64,000 nt of DNA, from the NCBI GenBank assembly GCA_035547915.1, contig DASZTS010000104.1, positions 50,626 through 114,625 on the forward strand, in the 5' to 3' direction. Below the pieces are notes generated by a model. That model had not been told where the DNA came from. It made no database searches and saw only the letters and a program-made list of their open reading frames with translations. A program made the position numbers and the translations under genes. The DNA comes from DASSFG01 sp035547915. Its GTDB lineage: Bacteria > Planctomycetota > Planctomycetia > Pirellulales > JAICIG01. Positions 1-8,617 of this stretch are shown one piece after another (within the stretch, counting starts at the first letter, position 1; every line of letters starts with the position of its first letter).

Positions 1-1691
1 AACATATCGAGAAGGTCGAACTGATTCCGCCGGGTGTGATGCGGTTCACCGTCGTCGCGGTGGGCACCTTCTTGTTGGGCTTGATCTACGTCGACGGCTT
101 TCGTCGGTCCTGTCTCAGGGCCGGCCGCGCACTGTATCGCACGGCGCGATGGTTGGCGACCGATTTGCCTGCCTGGCTGCTCAAGATACCGCTGATCCAG
201 ACCATTCTGGCCAGCCCGATCTATCGCTTCGTCGGCCGTTTCATATTCAAGCCATTCGTCTTCACGGTGCTGATCCTGGCAGCGTTCCGATCGTTGTCGC
301 AGACGAAGACGGCGGCCACGAGCAACGGCGTAGCCATTTTCTTCCTTGTCAATCTGGCTCTGAATTCGCGTCTCGGCCGCAACGCCGAAGAGCTGATCAC
401 CGACTGGGTGGTCCACAACTGGGACCGCTTCCGCCTGCGCGTGCTGGGAGCGGTCGTGCAGATGGTGATGGACTTCTTCAATCGCGTGCTCGACGCCATC
501 GACCGCTTTCTCTATTCGGTCGACGAATGGCTGCGGTTCCGTGGCGGACAAAGCCGCGTGGCGATCGTCACCAAGTCGGTGTTGGGCGTCGTGTGGTTCT
601 TCGTGACGTATGTGGTGCGGTTCTGCATCACGCTGCTGATCGAACCGCAGGTCAATCCCATCAAGCACTTCCCGGTCGTCACCGTATCGCACAAGATCCT
701 CTTTTCGATGGCATTCACGCCCGCCGTCAAAGGGTTGATCCTGCCGCAGCTCACGCGTTTCATGGCGCACCTCGTGGCCGAAGCGGTGTATTGGTGGGCC
801 GTGTTCGCCTTACCGGGCGTGGTCGGCTTTTTGGTCTGGGAGTTGAAGGAGAATTGGCGACTCTACAAGGCGAACCGGCCGCGCACATTGCAACCGGCGG
901 CCGTTGGCCACCACGGTGAGACGATCCTCCGCCTGCTCCGCTACGGCTTCCACTCCGGCACGATCTCTAAGCTCTACCTGCGGCTACGGCGCGCCGACCG
1001 CAAGGCACTCTGGACGGGCAACTGGCGAAAGTCGCACAAATACCGCGCGGCGTTGGCGGCGATCGAGCACGAGGTTCGTAATTTCGTGCACCGCGAACTG
1101 GTCGAGTTGCTGGCCGAGAGCCGGCGGTTTCGGCCGTTGCGGTTGCGGCTGGGGCGAGTCGCTCTCGGTGCCAACGGCATCGTGCTCGACCTCGAGTGTC
1201 CCGAGATTGCCGAAAGGCCGCTGCGCATCGGACTGGCCGATCAGGACGGTTGGCTCACGAGCCGCGTCATCGAGCCGGGTTGGGCAGCCAGCCTGACCGA
1301 CGCGCCGCGACAGGCCCTGGCCGATGCGCTCACCGGGCTATACAAAATGTCGGGGGTGGAATTGGTGCACGAACAGATCGCTGCCGGCATCGATCCGCAT
1401 CACTCGTTCGAAGTGATCGATCCCGGGTTGGTGGTTTATGCGGCGGGTGGGCAGCCGCTCCATGTCTGCCAATTGCGCGACGAACGGTCGACGGTGGAGA
1501 TGGCTTCGCCGTTGCCGGTCGTTCGGCCAGACCCCTTCGCGCGAGAATCGCTCGTCTTTGCCAGTTGGCCGGTGCCGTGGGATCTATGGGTCGAGGTCTG
1601 GGATCGCGACCAGGCGGACGGTCGCTATACGCCGCGGCTGGTCGTCGGCGCCCAATTGCTACCGCCGACGCTGGAACGGGCCGTTTCCTGA
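1..1691 (+). CDS. Multi-pass membrane protein of unknown function, 5' end outside window
   Basis: The reading frame is open from base 3 to the stop at 1691. A GTG/ATG pair lies at 36-41, but the open frame before it suggests that the true start is upstream, so the gene is probably partial. At least five hydrophobic stretches are visible in the first 280 residues counted from base 36 (for example GTFLLGLIYVDG near the start, VVWFFVTYVVRFCITLLI near 190 and WWAVFALPGVVGFLVW near 255). A soluble domain of about 270 residues follows. No enzyme motif was recognised. The sigma-factor gene follows within 25 bp on the same strand, so the two may be co-transcribed. Confidence 0.7.
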   Translation, partial: HIEKVELIPPGVMRFTVVAVGTFLLGLIYVDGFRRSCLRAGRALYRTARWLATDLPAWLLKIPLIQTILASPIYRFVGRFIFKPFVFTVLILAAFRSLSQTKTAATSNGVAIFFLVNLALNSRLGRNAEELITDWVVHNWDRFRLRVLGAVVQMVMDFFNRVLDAIDRFLYSVDEWLRFRGGQSRVAIVTKSVLGVVWFFVTYVVRFCITLLIEPQVNPIKHFPVVTVSHKILFSMAFTPAVKGLILPQLTRFMAHLVAEAVYWWAVFALPGVVGFLVWELKENWRLYKANRPRTLQPAAVGHHGETILRLLRYGFHSGTISKLYLRLRRADRKALWTGNWRKSHKYRAALAAIEHEVRNFVHRELVELLAESRRFRPLRLRLGRVALGANGIVLDLECPEIAERPLRIGLADQDGWLTSRVIEPGWAASLTDAPRQALADALTGLYKMSGVELVHEQIAAGIDPHHSFEVIDPGLVVYAAGGQPLHVCQLRDERSTVEMASPLPVVRPDPFARESLVFASWPVPWDLWVEVWDRDQADGRYTPRLVVGAQLLPPTLERAVS

Positions 1692-1712
1692 TCGTGTAAC
1701 TTCTTGGCGGGT

Positions 1713-2348
1713 ATGCATTTGGCGCCGGATTCGCAGCAAGTGACCGTCGAAGAGTTGTTGGCCGCGGCCCGCGAGGGCGACGAGCAGCAGCGCGATCGGC
1801 TGTTTCAGGCTTGCCGCGGTTATCTGAACGTCGTGGCGCGGACCCACGTGCGTACGCGACTTCAGGCTAAGGCCGATGCTTCCGATCTGGTGCAGCTCAC
1901 GTTGCTGGAAGCGTATCGCGATTTTGAGCGCTTCAGCGGCCGTAGCGAGGCGGAATGGCTGGCCTGGTTGCGGAAGATCCTCGCCCATAACGCGGCCGAC
2001 GTCGTCCGCCATTATGCGGGCACTGACAAGCGGCGTGCCGAGCGCGAGGTGCCCCTAGCCCAGCCCGGCGCCGACTCGCGATCCTTGGGCGCGCCCGAGC
2101 CTATCGGCCGAGAACCGACGCCGAGCCAGCAGATCGTCTGCCGCGACCGGCAGTTGCAGTTGGCCGCCGCGTTGGAGGAGCTCGCCGACGATCATCGCGA
2201 AGTGATCATCCTGCGGAACTTCGAGCGGCTACCGTTCGATGAAATCGCCGCGAAGATGCAACGCACGCGGCCGGCCGTGCAAATGCTATGGGCACGCGCC
2301 CTGAAAAAATTGGAGTTGGCTATGGGCCGTTACGGCGAAGACGAGTAA
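1713..2348 (+). CDS. ECF-type RNA polymerase sigma factor (planctomycete type)
   Basis: This is a sigma-70 family, extracytoplasmic-function type protein of about 211 residues that would direct RNA polymerase to a dedicated promoter set. A region 2 core is visible (ASDLVQLTLLEAYRDFERF, then SEAEWLAWLRKILAHNAADV), and a region 4 helix-turn-helix near the C-terminus (LPFDEIAAKMQRTRPAVQMLWARAL) that would read the -35 element. Between them is a short charged linker and no region 3, as expected for ECF sigmas. The frame also allows a TTG start at 1704, but the ATG at 1713 is preferred. No anti-sigma gene follows; the next gene is on the opposite strand. Confidence 0.9.
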   Translation: MHLAPDSQQVTVEELLAAAREGDEQQRDRLFQACRGYLNVVARTHVRTRLQAKADASDLVQLTLLEAYRDFERFSGRSEAEWLAWLRKILAHNAADVVRHYAGTDKRRAEREVPLAQPGADSRSLGAPEPIGREPTPSQQIVCRDRQLQLAAALEELADDHREVIILRNFERLPFDEIAAKMQRTRPAVQMLWARALKKLELAMGRYGEDE

Positions 2349-2378
2349 TCAGGGGCACGCGGTCGTTCGACGACGTAC

Positions 2379-2591
2379 TTACCGCGGCCGCCGCTGCTCG
2401 GCCATCTCGATCAACTCGGTGGCACGCTCCAGCAGATTGACTCCGCGAAAGGCGGGAGCGGCTTGGTCACGGCCTATCAGGGAGCCGTGACAGTGCTGGC
2501 ACACCACCCTTTTACCGAGGTATTCGACGCGAATTCGCAGATTGCGACCGCAAGTCGGGCACTCCTGCACGAAATAAGTGGCCTCCGCCAT
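2379..2591 (-). CDS. Small zinc-ribbon protein
   Basis: A 70-residue protein with two CxxC knuckles (CPTCG at about residue 10 and CQHCHG at about 32), the spacing of a small treble-clef or zinc-ribbon fold. The region between them (NLRIRVEYLGKRVV) matches the pattern of short planctomycete zinc ribbons that recognise nothing obvious. A purine-rich stretch (GAGAAGGAGAGAAGG) sits directly before the ATG on the minus strand and serves as the ribosome binding site. Function is unknown; nucleic-acid binding or a protein-interaction role are the usual guesses for such proteins. Confidence 0.65.
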   Translation of the reverse strand: MAEATYFVQECPTCGRNLRIRVEYLGKRVVCQHCHGSLIGRDQAAPAFRGVNLLERATELIEMAEQRRPR

Positions 2592-2814
2592 CCTTCTCTC
2601 CTTCTCGCAGACAAGCGAGAAGTGAGTCTACGCGAAACACCCTATCGATTCAACAAAAACTGCCATAGAAACGCATTAGCATTCCGTCAGGATGCCGGCC
2701 TTGGCCATCTTAATGCGACTGAGACGCCTGGGTAATTTGGGAGGTTTTTTGTGCGGCGTGGAATTGTCCGGCACTCGTGCGAACGTTTCGCCGGGTCGTG
2801 CATGGGAAGCATCG

Positions 2815-3117
2815 TTATGCCAAGCGAATGTGCTGCACCTGGTGCTGCGCCATCCATTCGAGCCAGGCTTCTTGCTCTTCGCTCAACTCGACTTCGGTCT
2901 GGCTGGCGCTATCGAGCGGCGACACTAAGAGAATGACCCCTTCGTCGAGCCAACGTTGCACGTGGTCGCGGTCGATCCAGTATTCACCCGGTCCGAGGGC
3001 GGGTACCCCACCCTCGCCCGGCACGCTCATGAAGTAGGCGATCTCATGCCGAAACCGGTCCGACATCTTGTAGGGAGCGAGTTGCGGGCGATCTACCGCA
3101 TGGACGACGACGGGCAT
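2815..3117 (-). CDS. Conserved-looking hypothetical protein, 100 aa
   Basis: The protein has a natural, mixed composition (MPVVVHAVDRPQLAPYK, then a loop rich in G and P, then WIDRDHVQRWLDEGVILLVSPLD) and ends in an acidic helix containing ELSEEQEAWLEWMAQHQ. It has no signal peptide and no membrane segment. It lies upstream of the zinc-ribbon gene and downstream of the aminotransferase on the same strand, about 55 bp after the aminotransferase stop. No family was recognised, and the coding call rests on composition and strand agreement with its neighbours. Confidence 0.55.
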   Translation of the reverse strand: MPVVVHAVDRPQLAPYKMSDRFRHEIAYFMSVPGEGGVPALGPGEYWIDRDHVQRWLDEGVILLVSPLDSASQTEVELSEEQEAWLEWMAQHQVQHIRLA

Positions 3118-3171
3118 GCCGACAACCTATCAGATGACACCTGGCAAGCCAAACCGGAGTGCCGGCCGATC

Positions 3172-4362
3172 CTAACCGCCGGCGCCAACGAGGTCCGTCA
3201 GCGCCCGAACGAGCAGATCCAGGTCTTCGCGCCAGGTATAGAGATGGCACGAGGGCCGAATCAGGCGTTGCCCCTGCCAGGCGACCACCGGTATCTCGAT
3301 GCGATAACGCTCCCAGAGGGCCCGTTGCAACGGCTCGGCTTCTCCGTCGGCGATGCGTAGTGAGATCATCGACCCATACCATTCGACGTCGTCTGGCACG
3401 AGCGGTTTCGCGCCGATGCGCTGCGCCAGTTCCTCCAGCGCGTAGCGGGCCAGGCAGTGCGTCTCCCGGCGGAAGGTCTCGAAGCCGGCTTGAGCCAAGA
3501 AATCGATCGCGGCGGGGACCGCTAGAAAGGGCGACGGATCGCGCGTGCCGATCCAATTGAATTCGTCGAGCCAGCTCGGCGAGTCACCTTCCAGCGGCCG
3601 CCCCCAACTGAGCAGCGCCGGCTCGATGAGCGATTGGCGACGCGGGTTTACATAGAGAAAGCCGGCACCCGGTGGCGCACAGAGCCACTTGTGGCAACTC
3701 GCCGTATAGAAATCGCAGTCGAGCTGGTCGAGGTCGATCTCCCGCATCGCCAGCGCGTGGGGACCGTCGATGCAAGTCGCGATGCCCAGCTCGCGCGCCC
3801 GGCGACAGAGAGCCGCCACGGGCAATACCACGGCCGTGGGCGACGTGATATGGCTGAATACGACGAGCGTGGTGCGCTCGTTGGCCGCGGCGAACAAGGT
3901 ATCGACGACTTCGTCCGCGTCGGCGATGGGTGTCGGCAGCGGTTGCACAACCAGCCGGGCACCCGCGCGGCGGCACACCCTTTCCCAGAGACGCAGCACC
4001 GCACCGTATTCGTGGTCGTTGGCTAGCACCTCGTCGCCCGGTCGGAGGCGCACACTCGCCGCGGCCACGTTCATCGCCACCGTGGCATTTTCGACCAGCG
4101 CCAAGTTGTCGGGAGCCGTACCGACGAATTCGGCGAGTCGGCGACGGCACTCGCCCAGCCGTGGTCCAAGCTGGCGGACGAGGAAATCGTGCGGGTCGGA
4201 CTCGATCAGGTCGAGCCACTGCCGGCGGGCGTGCGAGACTTCGCGCGGCGTCGGTCCGAACGAACCGTTGTTGAGATACGTTAAACCGTCGGCCAGCCGC
4301 CACAAGGCACGGCGTTTCCGCCATTCAGTCTCGTCGCCGGCAAAGATCGGGTTGCTTGTCAT
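3172..4362 (-). CDS. Class V aminotransferase (PLP-dependent, cysteine desulfurase/isopenicillin N epimerase-like)
   Basis: A fold-type I PLP enzyme of 396 residues. The N-terminus has the typical YLNNGSFGPTPREV motif, the middle has ENATVAMNVAAASVRLRPGDEVL, and the cofactor lysine sits in SCHKWLCAPPGAGFLYV near residue 224. HALAMREIDLDQLDCDFY precedes it, as in isopenicillin-N-epimerase-like members. The C-terminal domain (YGSMISLRIADGEAEPLQRALWERYRIEIPVV) is intact. No catalytic-loop cysteine typical of IscS was noticed, so a sulfur-transfer role is less likely than an amino-acid lyase, epimerase or transaminase role. The substrate is unknown. The gene is divergent from the 2-hydroxyacid dehydrogenase, with about 116 bp between starts. 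Confidence 0.88.
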   Translation of the reverse strand: MTSNPIFAGDETEWRKRRALWRLADGLTYLNNGSFGPTPREVSHARRQWLDLIESDPHDFLVRQLGPRLGECRRRLAEFVGTAPDNLALVENATVAMNVAAASVRLRPGDEVLANDHEYGAVLRLWERVCRRAGARLVVQPLPTPIADADEVVDTLFAAANERTTLVVFSHITSPTAVVLPVAALCRRARELGIATCIDGPHALAMREIDLDQLDCDFYTASCHKWLCAPPGAGFLYVNPRRQSLIEPALLSWGRPLEGDSPSWLDEFNWIGTRDPSPFLAVPAAIDFLAQAGFETFRRETHCLARYALEELAQRIGAKPLVPDDVEWYGSMISLRIADGEAEPLQRALWERYRIEIPVVAWQGQRLIRPSCHLYTWREDLDLLVRALTDLVGAGG

Positions 4363-4478
4363 CGAGTTGCAATTCGGATGGCGCCTTGCCTTCTGTCTCG
4401 GCGCGCGAATAAGTTGACAGCCAATCGGTGTTACCGAAGAGCCAGAGCCAAAGTTTATCCGAATCTATCAGGCCCGCC

Positions 4479-5435
4479 ATGCGTCCACTGATCGTGATTC
4501 CCGGCGACGATCCGATACAACTCGCACACTCGTCGCATCTCGCGCGGCTCGAAGCCTACGGCGAGGTCGTGTTGTATCACGACCGGCCGGCCGACGACGC
4601 CGAAAAACTTCGCCGGGCACGCGACGCGGTCTGTCTCATCAACTCGCGCAGCTCGGTCACGTGGCCGCCGCACATCGTGCGGCAACTCACGCGGCTTAAG
4701 ATGTTCGCCGTCTGCGGCATCGGCACCGACGCCATCGACCTGGCAACGGCCCGTGAGCTGGGGATCGACGTGCGCAACCTCCCCGGCCGTACGGCGCCGA
4801 TCGTCGCAGAACATGCTTTGGGATTGTTGCTGGCCGTGGCGAAGCGTGCCTCGTTTCAAACGAGCGAGCTCAAGCAGGGGCGCTGGACAGCCCTGCAAAA
4901 CATCTACCTCCGCGGCAAGACGCTTGGCCTGCTAGGGGCCGGTCCGATCGCGGTCGAGATGGCCCGCCTGTGCCGGGCTATCGGCATGCAGGTGCAGGCC
5001 TGGACATTCCACCCATCGGCCGAGCGAGCTGCCGAATTGGGCGTGCGCTTCGTGCCATTCGAAGAGTTGCTGGCCACGTCGGATTGTCTGAGCATCCACG
5101 TCAAGCTGACCGATCAGACGCGCGGATTGATCGGCCGTCGTGAGCTGAACCTGGTCAGGGCCGGCGCACTGCTTGTCAATACGGCGCGCGGGGCGATCAT
5201 CGACACACCGGCGCTTGTCGAATCGCTACGTAGCGGACACTTGGCCGGCGCGGGGGTCGATGTCTTCGACCACGAGCCGATCGGCGCCGATCACCCGCTC
5301 GCCGCGTGCGAACAGGTCGTGCTCACGCCGCACAATGCCGACCAGACGCCCGAAGGAATGGAACTGCTCAACTCCGGCGTCGTCGACAACGTGATCGCCT
5401 TCTTCGAAGGCCGCGACGTAAACCGGGTCGCGTGA
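4479..5435 (+). CDS. D-2-hydroxyacid dehydrogenase family protein (NAD-dependent)
   Basis: About 318 residues from the ATG at 4479; an upstream GTG at 4428 is possible but adds a low-quality extension. The NAD-binding Rossmann segment is GLLGAGPIAVEMARLCRAIG. The catalytic arginine lies in NTARGAIIDT, the glutamate in GVDVFDHEP and the histidine in LTPHNADQTPEG, which is the Arg-Glu-His set of the family. The protein lacks the C-terminal ACT domain of full-length SerA, so it may act on a small 2-oxoacid other than phosphohydroxypyruvate. It is divergent from the aminotransferase, and the two could act on related oxo- and amino acids, which is inference. Confidence 0.88.
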   Translation: MRPLIVIPGDDPIQLAHSSHLARLEAYGEVVLYHDRPADDAEKLRRARDAVCLINSRSSVTWPPHIVRQLTRLKMFAVCGIGTDAIDLATARELGIDVRNLPGRTAPIVAEHALGLLLAVAKRASFQTSELKQGRWTALQNIYLRGKTLGLLGAGPIAVEMARLCRAIGMQVQAWTFHPSAERAAELGVRFVPFEELLATSDCLSIHVKLTDQTRGLIGRRELNLVRAGALLVNTARGAIIDTPALVESLRSGHLAGAGVDVFDHEPIGADHPLAACEQVVLTPHNADQTPEGMELLNSGVVDNVIAFFEGRDVNRVA

Positions 5436-5444
5436 CAGCGAAGG

Positions 5445-5819
5445 TCAGGACTGAGTGCGGTCCAACAGCACGGTGTCTCGATGCTCGTAGCCGGGCGCGC
5501 AACAGCAGAGGAATCTTAATACTTCCTGTCCGGTGTTGGTGATCTGGTGGATCGAACCCGGCGGAATGGCAATGGCGTCGCCCGGGCCGACCTGACGCGT
5601 TTCCTCGCCGAGGCGCATCTGGCCCGAGCCGACAAGGATGTAGTAGATCTCTTCCGTGTGCGGATGGTAGTGCGGCGTGGTGCTGGCGCCGGGGGGCAGT
5701 CGTGCCTCTGCCAGACTCTGCTGACGGATCGACGAGTTACGGTGTGCCAGCAGTTCGCGAATCTCCGAACCGTCGATTGTCGTGAACGGAGACACGCGAT
5801 CGATGTTGATGACGTCCAT
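5445..5819 (-). CDS. Single-domain cupin
   Basis: A 124-residue beta-barrel protein. Cupin motif 1 is PHYHPHTEEIYYILVGSG, with two metal-binding histidines and the glutamate, and motif 2 is PGDAIAIPPGSIHQITNTG, with the third histidine. Metal-binding capacity is therefore complete. It starts 9 bp after the isoaspartyl-peptidase stop and is read in the same direction, so the two are likely one transcript. The substrate is unknown; a small sugar- or acid-modifying role or a sensor role are possible. An unusual CCC triplet (FLCCCAPGYEH) lies near the C-terminus. Confidence 0.85.
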   Translation of the reverse strand: MDVINIDRVSPFTTIDGSEIRELLAHRNSSIRQQSLAEARLPPGASTTPHYHPHTEEIYYILVGSGQMRLGEETRQVGPGDAIAIPPGSIHQITNTGQEVLRFLCCCAPGYEHRDTVLLDRTQS

Positions 5820-5828
5820 TCGCCAGGC

Positions 5829-6881
5829 TCACTTGTCCCAAAGTCGGGTTTCGATGGCGCCGTTTTTCGTGATCCAGCCGCGGTACATGCCCTCGGTGTT
5901 CTGGGCCGACGAAAAGCGGCCTCGCGCATCGAGCACAATCGCGCCGCCCTCGCCTCCGGCCGGCTTGAGTTCGCGGTCGATGACGTGCGAAACCGCTTCC
6001 TCGACCTTCCATCCCTTATACTTCACCAGCGAATTGATCTCGTGCGAGACAGCGAAGCGGATGAAATACTCACCGTGCCCCGTGCAAGAGACGGCACATC
6101 CTTCGTTGTCGGCGTAGGTGCCGGCACCGATGATGGGCGAGTCGCCGACGCGACCGAACATCTTGCCCGTGATCCCTCCGGTGGAGGTGCCCGCCGCGAG
6201 GTTGCCGTGCGGGTCGACCGCCACCGCCCCCACGGTGCCCCATTGATGCTCATCGCGCCGAGGCGAGTCGATCGCTCGGGGCTGAACGGCCGATTGCTTG
6301 TCGCGCGATTTTGCCTTTCGCCAGCGCTCTTCGATCTGCTTCCAGCGGGGCAGCGTCCAGAAATAGGCGGGGTCGACGATCTCCAGTTCCATCTTGGTAG
6401 CGAAGACTTCCGCGCCGCGGCCGATCAACAGCACATGCGGCGATTTTTCCATCACGGCACGCGCAGCGGAGATCGGGTTCTTGACGATGGTGACGCCCGC
6501 CACGGCTCCCGCCCGCTTGTCCTTCCCATCCATGATCGACGCATCGAGTTCGTTGCGCCCCTCGTAGGTGAAGACGGCCCCCTTGCCGGCGTTGAACAGG
6601 GGCGAGTCTTCGAGCACCCGGATGGCCGTTTCGATAGCGTCCAGGCTGGTGGCCGATTCCTCTCCCAGCCGCTTGTGCCCGGCACGCAGCGACTCGGTCA
6701 ACGCCGCACGGATGAGCTTTGCTTCCTCTTGGCCGACATCTTCGGGATCGGCGGCGATCCCGCCATGGATCGCGAGTACCACGTCCTCGGCCGCCGGTTC
6801 CTTCTCGGCGGCGGGCAACGATTGGGGATGCAGACCCGCAGTCATCAAGGCTCCCGTGAGGATGGCAATGGCCGATCGCAT
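5829..6881 (-). CDS. Isoaspartyl peptidase/L-asparaginase (Ntn-hydrolase, asparaginase 2 family), exported
   Basis: A 350-residue protein that begins with a signal peptide (MRSAIAILTGALMTAGLHPQSLPAAE). The N-terminal part contains VLAIHGGIA and IETAIRVLEDSPLFNAGKGAVFT, both family landmarks. The autocatalytic cleavage site and threonine nucleophile lie in WGTVGAVAVDPHGNLAAGTSTGG near residue 215, followed by RVGDSPIIGAGTYAD. Family knowledge says that it self-cleaves to alpha and beta chains and hydrolyses isoaspartyl dipeptides and asparagine. Export suggests a role in degrading or repairing peptides outside the cytoplasm. It is followed closely by the cupin, and the esterase lies 71 bp upstream on the same strand. 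Confidence 0.92.
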   Translation of the reverse strand: MRSAIAILTGALMTAGLHPQSLPAAEKEPAAEDVVLAIHGGIAADPEDVGQEEAKLIRAALTESLRAGHKRLGEESATSLDAIETAIRVLEDSPLFNAGKGAVFTYEGRNELDASIMDGKDKRAGAVAGVTIVKNPISAARAVMEKSPHVLLIGRGAEVFATKMELEIVDPAYFWTLPRWKQIEERWRKAKSRDKQSAVQPRAIDSPRRDEHQWGTVGAVAVDPHGNLAAGTSTGGITGKMFGRVGDSPIIGAGTYADNEGCAVSCTGHGEYFIRFAVSHEINSLVKYKGWKVEEAVSHVIDRELKPAGGEGGAIVLDARGRFSSAQNTEGMYRGWITKNGAIETRLWDK

Positions 6882-6952
6882 GGCAGGTTTTTCAGTGGGG
6901 ACACGTCTCGGAAATCTAACAACCGTGAATTCGTCGAGCTATGAGTTTGACG

Positions 6953-8512
6953 CTATTGTGGCGGCGGGGCTGAGACCGCGTCGCTCCAATCGTCGGTGCG
7001 GAACGGTGACGCCGGCAAGCCGGACTTGTTCATCAAGTTCGGCTCGGCGGTCTGATGCCAGCCGAATCGAACGGCCACGGGCGTGCCGACCTCCGCTGCC
7101 TCGACGACCACGGTTTCGCCGTCGATCGTGGCCTGCGCCGGGACGAATTTCTTGTCGGCCGCCGCGATCGAGAACCAGCTCAACGGCTTGTCGCCACGCA
7201 CCGCCAGCCCGCCCGCCGCGTGGCGAAACTTGACGCGGATGCGACCTCCCTCGACCGTCATCGACTCATACAACGGACCCGAATAGACGAGTTCATTTTG
7301 GCTGTAGAACCTGGCCAGCGCCCATAAGGCCAATCGACGGCCGACCTCCTGCTTGTTGCGGGGATGGATGTCGTTGATGTCGCTGATATCGGTCGTCACC
7401 GCCATGCCCACGTTGGGGACATTGAGTGTGGCCGCTTGGGCTTCCCACAACTCGGGCAGCGCCTGCGGATGGCCGCCGTAACGGTAAGGGGCCAGTTGCA
7501 CGAACAGAAACGGGAAATCACCCTGCCCCCAAACGCTGCGCCATCCGCGGATCAGCCCGCGCATCAGATCGCGATAGTGCATTCCCTGCCCTACGTTTGC
7601 CTCGCCCTGATACCAGAGAGCGCCCCGGATCGTGAACGGCGCCAGCGGATGGATCATGCCGTTGTAGAGTCCGGTGAAACCACCGCTGCTGTTGAAGGGG
7701 TTGGCGGGTATCGCAGGTGCATCGGGAATCGGCTGGCCGGCGTCGGCGGCCTTTTGCGCCGCTTCCAGCCACGCCTTCATCTCGGCCAGTTTGCTTTTGA
7801 GGCCGGCTTGGTAGCCGGCGCGTTGCGACTCGATCTGCTGGAGTTCGCCCGCCAGTTCGGGCACCTCGTCGTAGCCGACGGGCGGGATCCACGGTTCGAT
7901 GCGGGTGCCGCCCCACGAGCTGGCGACCATTCCGACCGGCACGTTCAGCGCCTTATGCAGTTCGCGCCCGAAGTAGTAGCAGACGGCCGAGAAGGGAGCG
8001 ACCGTCTGCGGGGAGCAAACGGTCCAACTGGCATCCACATCTTTCGCGGGTTTGCCGGCGGCCACGAGCGGCACGAGGAACAGCCGGATCTGCGGGTTAT
8101 CGGCGGCAGCGATCTCCTCCGCTGGATTGTTCGACGCCGACACCGACCATTGCATGTTCGATTGTCCCGACCCGAGCCACACCTCGCCCACCAGGACGTC
8201 GGTGAGCTTGATCGTGTTCTTGCCGCTGACGGTCATCTCGAGCGGGTCGCTGGTCGCCGGAATGGGCGGGAGCTTGACCAACCAATCGCCGTTTTCGTCG
8301 GCCTTGGCGCTGGCCTTGATTTCGGCGATGCTCACGACGACATCTTCGCCTGCGTCGGCCCAGCCCCAAATTGTGAGCGGCATGCCGCTTTCGAGCACCA
8401 TGTGGCTGCCGATAATGGCTGGCAGTTTCACGTCGGCCCGAGCCGGCCGCGTGAAGAGCAGAATCGTCGCGGCAACGGCCAAGCCAGCCCGATAGGATCT
8501 GGAACGTCTCAT
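6953..8512 (-). CDS. Sialate O-acetylesterase-like SGNH hydrolase, exported
   Basis: A 519-residue protein with a signal peptide (SYRAGLAVAATILLFTRPARA). The early beta-sandwich part begins VKLPAIIGSHMVLESGMPLTIWGWA. The catalytic block is GEVWLGSGQSNMQWSV, with the serine near residue 117, and later SSWGGTRIEPWIP and ALWYQGEANVGQG are the oxyanion motifs of this family. Family knowledge predicts removal of O-acetyl groups from sialic acids or other acetylated polysaccharides, in the periplasm or outside. This fits the glycan-degrading lifestyle of planctomycetes. The gene is upstream of the peptidase-cupin pair and downstream of the thiamine fusion gene, on the same strand. Confidence 0.9.
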   Translation of the reverse strand: MRRSRSYRAGLAVAATILLFTRPARADVKLPAIIGSHMVLESGMPLTIWGWADAGEDVVVSIAEIKASAKADENGDWLVKLPPIPATSDPLEMTVSGKNTIKLTDVLVGEVWLGSGQSNMQWSVSASNNPAEEIAAADNPQIRLFLVPLVAAGKPAKDVDASWTVCSPQTVAPFSAVCYYFGRELHKALNVPVGMVASSWGGTRIEPWIPPVGYDEVPELAGELQQIESQRAGYQAGLKSKLAEMKAWLEAAQKAADAGQPIPDAPAIPANPFNSSGGFTGLYNGMIHPLAPFTIRGALWYQGEANVGQGMHYRDLMRGLIRGWRSVWGQGDFPFLFVQLAPYRYGGHPQALPELWEAQAATLNVPNVGMAVTTDISDINDIHPRNKQEVGRRLALWALARFYSQNELVYSGPLYESMTVEGGRIRVKFRHAAGGLAVRGDKPLSWFSIAAADKKFVPAQATIDGETVVVEAAEVGTPVAVRFGWHQTAEPNLMNKSGLPASPFRTDDWSDAVSAPPPQ

Positions 8513-8617
8513 GGCTTGCAGAAGCTCCCGGTTAGCAACACGCGCACGACCGAAGTTGGTCGTACACAGTCTAATGACGAGTCTGGCCCGAATTCAATCA
8601 GCGATCGGGGGGCCGCA